Source: an uncultured Haemophilus sp. (GTDB lineage: Bacteria > Pseudomonadota > Gammaproteobacteria > Enterobacterales > Pasteurellaceae). From it: DNA of 22,599 nt. Of the stretch, positions 8,138 to 15,526 are shown piece by piece (the first letter of the stretch is position 1; each line of letters opens with the position of its first letter). The DNA is taken from positions 1 through 22,599 of the forward strand of contig NZ_CAJLNI010000015.1 in assembly GCF_905207935.1 (NCBI RefSeq), written 5' to 3'. Position numbers and translations under genes: made by a program. The notes below the pieces were generated by a model that did no database searches, was not told the origin of the DNA, and worked only from the letters and a program-made list of their open reading frames with translations.

Positions 8138-8719
8138 TTAGAGAGAAGCAACGATCTCATCAATTTTATTTCTTGCTGAACGTTGTGCTTTTTCAATTGC
8201 TTCTGCGCCTAATCCGATACCTTTTGCATAAGCAAACTGAATATCGGTAATACCAATAAAACCTAAAATGGCTTTTAAGTAATTCGTCACATTGTTGTTT
8301 TCATCATACATGCCACCAAAACTTGCTAATACAATCGCTTTTTTACCTTGAAGTAAACCTTCAGGGCCATTTGCGGTGTATTGGAAAGTCACACGAGGGC
8401 GAGCGATAAAATCAAAATAAGATTTAAGTTGTGTTGGGATGCCTAAGTTATACATTGGCGATCCAATGACGATGATATCCGCAGCCTTTAATTCCGTCAC
8501 TAATTCATCTGATAGCGCTAAAAGTGCATTTTCTTCTGCTGTTTTAGGCTCGCCACGTACCGCAGTTGCCGCCGTTGCATCAAAATGGGGAAGTTGTTGC
8601 GCCGCTAAATCACGTACCACAATGTTGTGGTCTTTTAATTTTTCAATGGTGTAATCGGCTAATTTATTACTTTGAGAGTTATCTGCAAGGATGCTTGATT
8701 TCAATACTAATACGTTCAT
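8138..8719 (-). CDS. azoR: FMN-dependent NADH-azoreductase
   Basis: This 193-residue flavodoxin-like protein matches E. coli AzoR (formerly AcpD) throughout: VLVLKSSILADNSQSN at the FMN phosphate site, GSPMYNLGIPTQLKSYFDFIARPRVTFQY around the flavin, and GLLQGKKAIVLASFGG. AzoR is a cytosolic homodimer that reduces azo compounds and quinones by two-electron transfer from NADH, and it helps in resistance to thiol-reactive quinones. The ATG at 8717-8719 has AAAGGAAA upstream. It is a single-gene unit, divergent from thrS, with its own terminator. I saw no convincing promoter. Confidence 0.93.
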   Translation of the reverse strand: MNVLVLKSSILADNSQSNKLADYTIEKLKDHNIVVRDLAAQQLPHFDATAATAVRGEPKTAEENALLALSDELVTELKAADIIVIGSPMYNLGIPTQLKSYFDFIARPRVTFQYTANGPEGLLQGKKAIVLASFGGMYDENNNVTNYLKAILGFIGITDIQFAYAKGIGLGAEAIEKAQRSARNKIDEIVASL

Positions 8720-8837
8720 AGAGTTTCCTTTAATTGGTGTTTATCAAAAGTGCGGTCATTTTATCGGAAATTTTGAATAGATAAAGTAGCTATCAGGAAA
8801 ATCATTGTTTACTCATTGGAAAGAATTCAGCGAGATA

Positions 8838-8866
8838 TTAACAAGTGTGGTGGAAAGTGCTAAAAT
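8838..8866 (+). promoter_or_regulatory. Sigma-70 promoter of thrS
   Basis: TTAACA (8838-8843), a 17-base spacer and TAAAAT (8861-8866) give 5 of 6 matches for both hexamers. Transcription would start near 8873, giving a leader of about 107 nt that holds the two hairpins described for the thrS operator. Confidence 0.7.
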
Positions 8867-8872
8867 TCTCCG

Positions 8873-8973
8873 CCGCACTTGGTTTGCTCGATAGTGGGAG
8901 TGAATGAAAGTGCGGTTTGTTTTTAATCATTATTTGCATGTTGCCTTTCGTATGGGCGACCACTGTATAAGGA
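8873..8973 (+). promoter_or_regulatory. thrS translational operator with a tRNA-Thr anticodon-arm mimic
   Basis: Two hairpins fill the leader. The upstream one pairs CCGCACTT (8873-8880) with AAGTGCGG (8908-8915), and TTTGCTC (8883-8889) with GAGTGAA (8898-8904) inside it. The downstream one has a 7-bp stem (8940-8946 with 8954-8960, two G-U pairs) and a 7-base loop TTCGTAT at 8947-8953. This copies a tRNA anticodon loop: U33-like T at 8948, anticodon CGT (threonine) at 8949-8951, A37-like at 8952. The Shine-Dalgarno AAGGA follows at 8969-8973. In E. coli, ThrRS binds such an operator in its own mRNA and competes with the ribosome. The layout here (second arm, linker, anticodon-like arm, ribosome site) corresponds to domains 4 to 1 of that operator. 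Confidence 0.82.
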
Positions 8974-8979
8974 AAAATT

Positions 8980-10911
8980 ATGCCTATTATTACTTTACCG
9001 GACGGTTCTAAACGTGAATTTGATCGTCCAGTTTCTGTGTTAGAAGTGGCTCAAGATATCGGAGCCGGTCTTGCCAAAGCAACCATTGCGGGCCGTGTAA
9101 ACGGCGTACGTCATGATGCCTGTGACATCATTAATGAAGATGCCAACCTTGAAATTATTACAGCAAAAGATGAAGACGGTTTAGAAATTATTCGTCACTC
9201 TTGCGCACACTTGCTTGGTCACGCAATCAAACAATTATTCCCAGATGTCAAAATGGCAATCGGTCCAACGATTGAAAATGGCTTCTATTATGACGTGGAT
9301 TTAGACCGTTCTTTAACGCAAGAAGACATTGATGCTATTGAAAAACGTATGCTTGAATTGGCGAAAACCAATTATGACGTAATCAAAACTCCGGTAAGCT
9401 GGCAAGAAGCAAGAGATACTTTTGAAAAACGCGGCGAGCCATACAAAATGGCTATCTTAGATGAAAACATCGAACGTACCGCAACGCCTGCGCTTTATCA
9501 TCACGAAGAATACATTGATATGTGTCGTGGGCCGCATGTGCCGAATATGCGTTTCTGCCATCACTTTAAATTAATGAAAGTAGCCGGTGCATACTGGCGC
9601 GGTGATAGCAAAAATAAAATGTTACAACGTATCTACGGTACGGCTTGGGCTGATAAAAAACAATTAGCGGAATACTTAACTCGCTTAGAAGAAGCAGCAA
9701 AACGTGACCACCGTAAAATCGGTAAAGCGTTAGATTTATATCATATGCAAGAAGAAGCACCGGGTATGGTGTTCTGGCATAACGATGGTTGGACAATTTT
9801 CCGTGAATTGGAAACCTTCGTACGTACTAAATTAAAAGAATACGATTATCAAGAAGTGAAAGGTCCGTTCATGATGGACCGTGTGTTATGGGAAAAAACA
9901 GGTCACTGGCAAAACTACGGCGATTTGATGTTTACTACACAATCAGAAAACCGTGAATATGCGATTAAACCAATGAACTGCCCAGGACACGTTCAAATCT
10001 TTAACCAAGGTTTAAAATCTTACCGTGATTTACCAATCCGTATGGCGGAATTTGGTTCTTGTCACCGTAATGAACCATCAGGTTCTTTACACGGTTTAAT
10101 GCGTGTACGTGGCTTCACTCAAGATGATGCACACATTTTCTGTACTGAAGACCAAATTGAAAGTGAAGTAACCAGCTGTATCAAAATGGTTTATGACATT
10201 TACAGCACTTTCGGTTTCCAAAATATTCAGGTGAAATTATCTACTCGTCCTGAAAAACGTATCGGTGCGGATGATATGTGGGATCGTGCCGAAGCGGGTC
10301 TAGCAGCAGCATTAGCACATAACGGTCTTGAATATGAAATTCAAGAAGGTGAAGGTGCATTCTATGGTCCGAAAATTGAGTTTGCATTACGTGACTGCTT
10401 AGATCGTGAATGGCAATGCGGTACTATCCAATTAGACTTCGCATTACCAGGTCGTCTAAATGCGTCTTATGTGGCAGAAGACAATGATCGTCGTACACCG
10501 GTTATGATTCACCGTGCGATTTTAGGTTCGATTGAACGTTTCATCGGTATCATTACTGAAGAGTATGCGGGTTTCTTCCCTGCATGGTTAGCACCAGTTC
10601 AAGCGATTGTGATGAACATTACCGATAGCCAAGCGGATTACGTGCAAAAAGTAGTAAAACAACTTTCTGATGCTGGATTACGTGTTAAAGCAGATTTACG
10701 TAATGAGAAAGTCGGCTTCAAGATCCGCGAACATACCTTACGTCGCGTGCCTTATATGCTTGTTTGCGGTGATAAAGAAATCGCTGAAGGCAAAGTGGCT
10801 GTACGTACCCGTAAAGGTGCGGATTTAGGCACTTTCACGATTGAAGAATTTGCTGAAATCTTAAAATCCCAAGTAAGACAACGTGAGTTGAAATTACTAG
10901 GTGAAGAGTAG
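8980..10911 (+). CDS. thrS: Threonine-tRNA ligase
   Basis: ThrRS charges tRNA-Thr with threonine and edits mis-charged serine. The 643-residue length is typical of the full bacterial form. The TGS domain covers about 1-61. The editing domain has HSCAH with His73 and His77 and the later CRGPHVP. The class II catalytic core has MNCPGH (zinc Cys), the motif 2 region FGSCHRNEPSGSLHGLMRVRGF, DDAHIFC (zinc His) and TPVMIHRAILGS (third zinc ligand and motif 3). The C-terminal anticodon-binding domain runs from about AWLAPVQAIVM to the end. The ATG has AAGGA six bases upstream. Expression is probably autoregulated through the leader hairpins, and transcription ends at a hairpin terminator before yeaD. 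Confidence 0.98.
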   Translation: MPIITLPDGSKREFDRPVSVLEVAQDIGAGLAKATIAGRVNGVRHDACDIINEDANLEIITAKDEDGLEIIRHSCAHLLGHAIKQLFPDVKMAIGPTIENGFYYDVDLDRSLTQEDIDAIEKRMLELAKTNYDVIKTPVSWQEARDTFEKRGEPYKMAILDENIERTATPALYHHEEYIDMCRGPHVPNMRFCHHFKLMKVAGAYWRGDSKNKMLQRIYGTAWADKKQLAEYLTRLEEAAKRDHRKIGKALDLYHMQEEAPGMVFWHNDGWTIFRELETFVRTKLKEYDYQEVKGPFMMDRVLWEKTGHWQNYGDLMFTTQSENREYAIKPMNCPGHVQIFNQGLKSYRDLPIRMAEFGSCHRNEPSGSLHGLMRVRGFTQDDAHIFCTEDQIESEVTSCIKMVYDIYSTFGFQNIQVKLSTRPEKRIGADDMWDRAEAGLAAALAHNGLEYEIQEGEGAFYGPKIEFALRDCLDREWQCGTIQLDFALPGRLNASYVAEDNDRRTPVMIHRAILGSIERFIGIITEEYAGFFPAWLAPVQAIVMNITDSQADYVQKVVKQLSDAGLRVKADLRNEKVGFKIREHTLRRVPYMLVCGDKEIAEGKVAVRTRKGADLGTFTIEEFAEILKSQVRQRELKLLGEE

Positions 10912-10940
10912 TTGATGCTTTAAAATCTTAATTAAAAATG

Positions 10941-10966
10941 ACCGCACTTTGAGGTGCGGTTTTTTT
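10941..10966 (+). terminator. Rho-independent terminator after thrS, built on an uptake signal
   Basis: ACCGCAC (10941-10947) pairs with GTGCGGT (10954-10960) over a 6-base loop, followed by six T residues. An AAAAA stretch upstream can extend the stem. The left arm is part of an uptake signal. It separates thrS from yeaD. Confidence 0.88.
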
Positions 10967-11009
10967 ATATTCACGGTATAAAAATAAACTCAACTCACTC
11001 TTTCTTCTA

Positions 11010-11015
11010 TATAAT
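11010..11015 (+). promoter_or_regulatory. Possible -10 element for yeaD
   Basis: A perfect TATAAT lies 24 bases before the yeaD start, but the matching -35 position is poor (AACTCA at 17-base spacing). A separate promoter is expected because a terminator stands just upstream. Confidence 0.4.
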
Positions 11016-11038
11016 AGCCTTATCACAAGGAGGCGAAT

Positions 11039-11857
11039 ATGACAGCTCAAATTCAACAATTAACACCAGAATTAACTTTACAACGTATCAATGAAATTCC
11101 TGTTTTAACCTTAAATCACCCTGTGGGTTCAGCTCGAATTGCATTACAAGGGGCACAGCTATTAAATTGGCAGCCTAAAGGGGCAGAGCAGGATATTTTT
11201 TGGTTAAGTGAGATTGAACCTTTTACACAAGGTGTCGCGATTCGTGGTGGTGTACCGCTTTGTTACCCTTGGTTTGGTGGCGTAAAACAACCTTCACACG
11301 GCACAGCGCGTTTACGTTTGTGGCAATTAAGTGATTATGATCTCCAAGCAAATAAAGTGCGGTTAGAATTTTCGCTCTTTTCTGAATATGGTGTGATTGA
11401 AGCCAAAATGAAAATGGAATTTACCGATAAATGCACAATGACTTTAACGCATTTAGGGCAAGAACCTGCTCAAGCGGCATTACACAGTTATTTTAATATT
11501 GGTGATATTTCACAAATTGAAGTCCAAAATTTACCAAGCCGTTGTTATGACTCATTACAAGGTAAACATACTGATGTTCCTTCAACTCGTAAAATTGAGC
11601 AGGGCGTCGATTGTATTTATACATTAGAGGAAGATAAAACATTCTTGGTGGATAAAGCATTTAATCGACGTATTCAAATTACCCATCATCATGCAGATTC
11701 AATTGTGCTATGGAATCCTTGGGAGAAAACGCCAAGTGCGATGCAGCCTGAAGGGTATAGAACAATGGTGTGTATTGAAACCGCAAGATTAGAAAAATTG
11801 CTTCAATTTGGAGAGAGTATTTCAGCTGAAATAAGTGCTTTAACCACTGATATTTAA
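11039..11857 (+). CDS. yeaD: D-hexose-6-phosphate mutarotase (YeaD-type aldose 1-epimerase)
   Basis: This 272-residue galactose-mutarotase-fold protein shows RGGVPLCYPWFGG, the HG of SHGTARL, ALHSYFNIGD, VLWNPWEK and CIETARL, all characteristic of the YeaD / hexose-6-phosphate 1-epimerase family. The family interconverts the alpha and beta anomers of glucose 6-phosphate and related sugars in the cytosol. The ATG at 11039 has an excellent AAGGAGG ribosome site. The gene stands between thrS and infC, genes that are adjacent in E. coli. A functional link to translation is not evident. Confidence 0.88.
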   Translation: MTAQIQQLTPELTLQRINEIPVLTLNHPVGSARIALQGAQLLNWQPKGAEQDIFWLSEIEPFTQGVAIRGGVPLCYPWFGGVKQPSHGTARLRLWQLSDYDLQANKVRLEFSLFSEYGVIEAKMKMEFTDKCTMTLTHLGQEPAQAALHSYFNIGDISQIEVQNLPSRCYDSLQGKHTDVPSTRKIEQGVDCIYTLEEDKTFLVDKAFNRRIQITHHHADSIVLWNPWEKTPSAMQPEGYRTMVCIETARLEKLLQFGESISAEISALTTDI

Positions 11858-11871
11858 AGGAATAGAAATCC

Positions 11872-11917
11872 TTGTTGCATAAACGTGGCAAATACTATAA
11901 AATTTTGCCCGTTTTTT
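11872..11917 (+). promoter_or_regulatory. Candidate infC promoter overlapping a weak hairpin
   Basis: TTGTTG (11872-11877), an 18-base spacer and TATAAA (11896-11901) make a plausible sigma-70 promoter for the infC-rpmI-rplT unit. The same bases can form a small hairpin, GGCAAA (11888-11893) with TTTGCC (11904-11909), followed by CG and six T residues, which could weakly terminate yeaD transcripts. The sequence alone does not decide which role dominates; both may apply. Confidence 0.45.
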
Positions 11918-11998
11918 GTTTGTTTTTATAGCAAATGATTTAATAAATCTTCTGTTTGAATACAGTCGATTTTTTCTTAAATAAATAGAAGGAATAAC

Positions 11999-12544
11999 AT
12001 TATCAAAACCGTAAAAAAAGCTCCGGCAGCTAACCGCCCGAATCGCATTAACGATGAAATTCGAGTAAAAGAAGTTCGTTTGATTGACCAAGATGGTGAA
12101 CAAGCGGGGATTGTATCAATTCAACAAGCCTTAGATATGGCAGAACAAGCAGCGCTTGATTTAGTTGAGATCAGTCCGAATGCCGAACCACCGGTTTGTC
12201 GTATTATGAACTACGGTAAGTTCCTCTATGAGAAGAGCAAAACTGCAAAAGAACAGAAGAAAAAACAAAAAGTCGTACAAGTGAAGGAAATTAAATTCCG
12301 TCCAGGTACAGACGAAGGTGACTACCAAGTTAAATTACGTAGCTTAATCCGTTTCTTAGAAGATGGCGATAAAGCGAAAATTACCGTACGTTTCCGTGGT
12401 CGTGAAATGGCTCACCAAGATATCGGTTTAGACGTATTAGAACGCGTTAAAAACGATTTGGCTGACATTTCTGTGGTGGAATCTGCACCGGGTAAATTAG
12501 AAGGTCGCCAAGCAGTAATGGTGCTAGCACCTAAGAAAAAATAA
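11999..12544 (+). CDS. infC: Translation initiation factor IF-3 with a rare ATT (or ATC) start
   Basis: IF-3 binds the 30S subunit, prevents 50S joining and checks start-codon and initiator-tRNA pairing. The protein is nearly identical to E. coli IF-3 over VEISPNAEPPVCRIMNYGKFLYEKSK and VKEIKFRPGTDEGDYQVKLRSLIRFLE. The first ATG in frame (12080) would delete about 27 residues, including ANRPNRINDEIR, which is conserved in E. coli. Upstream in frame are ATT at 11999 and ATC at 12002, placed 5 and 8 bases after AAGGA. One of them must be the start, giving 181 or 180 residues. A rare start codon is known for infC, where IF-3 itself represses initiation at it, so this supports autoregulation. Confidence 0.93.
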   Translation: MIKTVKKAPAANRPNRINDEIRVKEVRLIDQDGEQAGIVSIQQALDMAEQAALDLVEISPNAEPPVCRIMNYGKFLYEKSKTAKEQKKKQKVVQVKEIKFRPGTDEGDYQVKLRSLIRFLEDGDKAKITVRFRGREMAHQDIGLDVLERVKNDLADISVVESAPGKLEGRQAVMVLAPKKK

Positions 12545-12575
12545 TTTTTTATTTAGATTTAATCTAGATAATCGA

Positions 12576-12709
12576 ATTTTCACTTCGGTGAGAATACAAC
12601 TGCACATTGGGCAAACTACGCAGCCTAATTGCTTTTGGAGAAGGGCAATTCAATTTGCCATATTGGAATAATTAGTGCCTACAAGTAATCTTCGGATTCG
12701 CCTAATTAT
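12576..12709 (+). promoter_or_regulatory. Structured rpmI leader, candidate ribosomal protein L20 regulatory site
   Basis: The 197 bases from the infC stop to the rpmI start hold several strong pairings. An 8-bp hairpin (12576-12583 with 12588-12595) has a C(UUCG)G tetraloop. GGCAAA (12610-12615) pairs with TTTGCC (12654-12659) and encloses AATTGC (12627-12632) with GCAATT (12645-12650). ATAATTAG (12668-12675) pairs with CTAATTAT (12702-12709) and encloses a second C(UUCG)G hairpin (12687-12690 with 12695-12698). In E. coli the region upstream of rpmI forms a pseudoknot bound by L20 that represses rpmI and rplT. The position fits; whether the details match was not tested. Confidence 0.6.
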
Positions 12710-12741
12710 GTGTTTAACTTAAAATGCGGAGTTTTTTAACA

Positions 12742-12939
12742 ATGCCTAAAATTAAAACAGTACGTGGTGCTGCTAAGCGTTTCAAAAAAACAGCTTCTGG
12801 CGGTTTCAAACGTAAACAATCTCACTTACGTCATATTTTGACTAAAAAGACAACTAAACGTAAACGTCATTTACGTCATAAATCAATGGTTGCGAAAGCA
12901 GACCAAGTTTTAGTAGTAGCTTGCTTACCATACGCATAA
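12742..12939 (+). CDS. rpmI: 50S ribosomal protein L35
   Basis: The 65-residue basic protein begins [17 protein letters not shown] and ends VVACLPYA, matching E. coli L35 in length and sequence. The ATG at 12742 is chosen over an in-frame ATG at 12724 because the family always starts MPKIKT and because GGAG at 12728-12731 lies upstream of it. It sits between infC and rplT, in the conserved order, after a strongly folded leader. Confidence 0.97.
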
Positions 12940-13005
12940 GCCGTTATTTAAGCAAAACGTACGATTAGTTAAATTAGTTAAAAATATTACATAGGAGATT
13001 AAATA

Positions 13006-13359
13006 ATGGCTCGTGTAAAACGTGGTGTTATTGCAAGAGCACGCCATAAGAAAGTTCTTAAGGCTGCTAAAGGTTATTATGGTGCACGTTCACGCGTGTA
13101 TCGCGTTGCTTTCCAAGCGGTGATCAAAGCTGGTCAATACGCATATCGTGACCGTCGTCAACGTAAACGTCAATTCCGTCAATTATGGATTGCACGTATC
13201 AACGCTGCGGCTCGTCAAAATGGTTTATCTTACAGCAAATTCATCAACGGCTTGAAAAAAGCGTCTGTTGAAATCGACCGTAAGATCCTTGCTGATATCG
13301 CTGTATTCGACAAAGTGGCGTTCGCTGCATTAGTTGAAAAAGCAAAATCTGCACTTTAA
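13006..13359 (+). CDS. rplT: 50S ribosomal protein L20
   Basis: The 117-residue protein ([30 protein letters not shown] onward) is nearly identical to E. coli L20, a primary binder of 23S rRNA needed for early 50S assembly. The long basic N-terminal extension and the C-terminal globular domain ([25 protein letters not shown]) are both present. L20 in E. coli represses its own operon, so it is the likely ligand of the leader before rpmI. TAGGAG precedes the ATG, and a strong terminator follows the stop. Confidence 0.98.
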
Positions 13360-13386
13360 TTTTTTAAAGTTTAGATTCAAAAAATT

Positions 13387-13411
13387 AGGACGCTGAAAAG
13401 CGTCCTTTTTT
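13387..13411 (+). terminator. Rho-independent terminator of infC-rpmI-rplT
   Basis: AGGACGCT (13387-13394) pairs perfectly with AGCGTCCT (13399-13406) around a GAAA tetraloop, followed by a T-run to 13411. It lies 27 bases after the rplT stop. Confidence 0.95.
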
Positions 13412-13420
13412 ATTACCTCC

Positions 13421-13458
13421 AAAAAAGAAAAAACCGCTACTCAAAACTTGAATAGCGG
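13421..13458 (-). terminator. Rho-independent terminator of xseB-ispA-dxs, 145 bases beyond dxs
   Basis: On the minus strand CCGCTA (13453-13458) pairs with TAGCGG (13434-13439). One mismatch and TTCA-type pairing continue the stem to a 3-base loop. A long T-rich tract (13421-13433) follows. The 145-base span between this point and the dxs stop is foldable and might be a long 3' untranslated region or a separate small RNA. Confidence 0.85.
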
Positions 13459-13549
13459 GGAGGTCTTAATTTATAAGAAACTTCAAAAAGATAACTGCAA
13501 TATGCAGTGCACTAGCAATGTATCAGACTGTCTGTTTTTGAAATAGTTC

Positions 13550-13579
13550 GATATTTTTGAAAAAATTTTTAAAAATATC
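13550..13579. repeat. AT-rich inverted repeat downstream of dxs
   Basis: GATATTTTT (13550-13558) and AAAAATATC (13571-13579) form a perfect 9-bp inverted repeat around an A/T-only core containing AAAAATTTTT. It may be a bent DNA segment or a weak hairpin; no protein binding site was recognised. Confidence 0.5.
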
Positions 13580-13603
13580 AAAATTAAACCAAAATGAACG
13601 AAT

Positions 13604-15457
13604 TTAGCCCTTTATAAAGGCAATAATTTGCTCTTCAATCCCTTTTTCATCTAATTTAATTTCAGCAAGCGCTTCTTGTTGTGTGCCTTGCGGAATAAAA
13701 ATATCAGGTAAACCAAGTTGTAAAAGTGCGGTTGTTTTTCCATGAGAATTTAGCACTTCTGAAACCGCTGAACCTGCACCACCTTGAATCGCATTTTCTT
13801 CCAATGTCACTATGACGTCATGGGTATTTGCCACTTCTAGAATACGAGCTTCATCAATTGGTTTCACAAAGCGCATATCGATAACAGTCGCATTGAGTTT
13901 TTCTGCCACAGATAAAGCAGCAGGTAAGAGTGTGCCAAAATTCAGAATCGCGATTTTTTCACCTTGACGAACCATTTTTGAACGACCAATTTCTAATTCA
14001 GCAAGTGGGGTTAATTCTACGCCGATTGCATTTCCACGCGGATAACGTACCGCAGCAGGTTTACCACATTTATAACCGGTATAAAGCATTTGGCGGCATT
14101 CATTTTCATCACTTGGTGTCATAATGATCATATTCGGAATGCAGCGCATAAAACTTAAATCAAACGCACCTTGGTGAGTTTGACCATCAGCACCTACGAT
14201 ACCTGCACGATCGATGGCAAAGAGAACAGGTAAGTTTTGAATGGCGACATCATGAATAAGCTGATCATAAGCACGTTGTAAGAAGGTAGAATAAATGGCT
14301 ACAACAGGTTTATAACCACCAATTGCAAGGCCCGCAGCAAAAGTGACAGCATGTTGTTCAGCGATGGCAACATCAAAATATTGTTGTGGGAATCGTTCTG
14401 AAAATTCTACCATGCCAGAACCTTCACGCATTGCAGGGGTAATACCGACTAATTTATCGTCTTGTTCCGCCATTTCACATAACCAATCGCCAAAGATTTT
14501 TGAATAGGTTGGTTTGTCATTTGATTTAGGAAGTTGGCCACTTGTTGGGTCAAATTTTGGTACGCCGTGAAAACCAATTGGGTCTTTTTCTGCAGGCTCG
14601 TAACCTTTTCCTTTTTTAGTTTTGATGTGTAAGAATTGCGGCCCTTTGAGATCGCGCATATTGCTTAAGGTGGCAATTAATTCATCAATATTATGCCCAT
14701 CAATTGGTCCGATATAGTTAAAACCGAGTTCTTCAAAAAGCGTACTTTCTGGCGAGAACATCACGCCTTTCATGTGCTCTTCGGTTTTCTTCATAAAGTT
14801 TTTAACAGTCGGTACTTTATCTAAGATTTTTTTACTGCCGTCACGAACCGTTGAATACAATGAACCAGAGAAAATACGGGCAAGGTGATTATTCAATGCC
14901 CCCACATTTTCAGAAATGGACATTTCATTGTCATTTAAAATGACCAACATATCAGTATGTAAAGAACCTGCATGGTTTAAGGCTTCAAATGCCATCCCCG
15001 CAGTGATTGCACCATCACCAATTACACAAACGGTTTTACGACCCGCATTTTCACGTTCTGCCGCAACTGCAATCCCTAGTCCTGCACTGATAGAAGTAGA
15101 AGAGTGACCAACACTTAATACATCAAACTCACTTTCTTCACGCCAAGGGAAAGGATGAATTCCGCCTTTTTGGCGAATGGTGGACATTTGATCACGACGC
15201 CCCGTCAAAATTTTGTGTGGATAAGCTTGATGGCCCACATCCCAAATTAATTGATCAAAAGGGGTTTTAAAAATGTAGTGTAATGCAACAGTCAATTCAA
15301 CGGTACCAAGACCAGATGCCAAATGACCACTGCTTTGACTAACGGATTCCAACAGATAACTCCGTAATTCCTGACAAAGTTGCGGAAGCTGATCTTTATT
15401 CAAAAGACGCAAATCTTCCGGCGAATTAATTAAGGATAAAAGAGGATAGTTGTTCAT
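13604..15457 (-). CDS. dxs: 1-deoxy-D-xylulose-5-phosphate synthase
   Basis: DXS condenses pyruvate and glyceraldehyde 3-phosphate into DXP, the entry to the methylerythritol phosphate pathway and a precursor of thiamine and pyridoxal. The 617-residue protein is colinear with E. coli Dxs. It has SSGHLASG with His45, GHQAYPHKILTGRR, the thiamine diphosphate motif GDG (147-149) leading to NDNEMSISENVGALN, the catalytic Glu in VAIAEQHAVTFAAG, and DRAGIVGADGQTHQGAFD. I chose the ATG at 15455-15457. An in-frame GTG at 15494-15496 lies within an uptake signal and would add 13 unrelated residues. The Shine-Dalgarno (AGGA) is rather distant, about 11 bases. It is the third gene of an operon after ispA. 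Confidence 0.96.
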   Translation of the reverse strand: MNNYPLLSLINSPEDLRLLNKDQLPQLCQELRSYLLESVSQSSGHLASGLGTVELTVALHYIFKTPFDQLIWDVGHQAYPHKILTGRRDQMSTIRQKGGIHPFPWREESEFDVLSVGHSSTSISAGLGIAVAAERENAGRKTVCVIGDGAITAGMAFEALNHAGSLHTDMLVILNDNEMSISENVGALNNHLARIFSGSLYSTVRDGSKKILDKVPTVKNFMKKTEEHMKGVMFSPESTLFEELGFNYIGPIDGHNIDELIATLSNMRDLKGPQFLHIKTKKGKGYEPAEKDPIGFHGVPKFDPTSGQLPKSNDKPTYSKIFGDWLCEMAEQDDKLVGITPAMREGSGMVEFSERFPQQYFDVAIAEQHAVTFAAGLAIGGYKPVVAIYSTFLQRAYDQLIHDVAIQNLPVLFAIDRAGIVGADGQTHQGAFDLSFMRCIPNMIIMTPSDENECRQMLYTGYKCGKPAAVRYPRGNAIGVELTPLAELEIGRSKMVRQGEKIAILNFGTLLPAALSVAEKLNATVIDMRFVKPIDEARILEVANTHDVIVTLEENAIQGGAGSAVSEVLNSHGKTTALLQLGLPDIFIPQGTQQEALAEIKLDEKGIEEQIIAFIKG

Positions 15458-15526
15458 ATATTCGTTAGTCCTAAAATGTGAAAAAAGTGACCGCACTTTG
15501 AAAAATCAAAGTCAGTGCTGTCACCA

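Noticed and set aside
8873..8925. thrS leader hairpin read as a transcription terminator
   Set aside because: The stem is long with a large internal loop, and the following sequence TTTGTTTTTAA is not directly adjacent; the operator interpretation explains it better, although attenuation cannot be fully excluded.
9566..9796. Minus-strand open frame inside thrS
   Set aside because: It is an antisense shadow of a strongly conserved gene; its residues show no recognisable domain.
12080..12544. infC starting at the ATG at 12080 (154 residues)
   Set aside because: It would remove conserved IF-3 N-terminal residues encoded in frame upstream; a rare start codon with a ribosome site lies at 11999-12004.
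12611..12626. Resemblance of GCAAACTACGCAGCC to the tmRNA tag region
   Set aside because: The similarity is short, there is no tRNA-like domain or CCA end around it, and the segment fits the rpmI leader structure.
12724..12741. Six-residue N-terminal extension of rpmI from the ATG at 12724
   Set aside because: L35 always starts MPKIKT, and the GGAG ribosome site lies inside the extension.
15458..15496. GTG start giving dxs 13 more residues
   Set aside because: The added sequence is an uptake signal read through in frame and matches nothing in the Dxs family; the ATG at 15455-15457 aligns with known starts.
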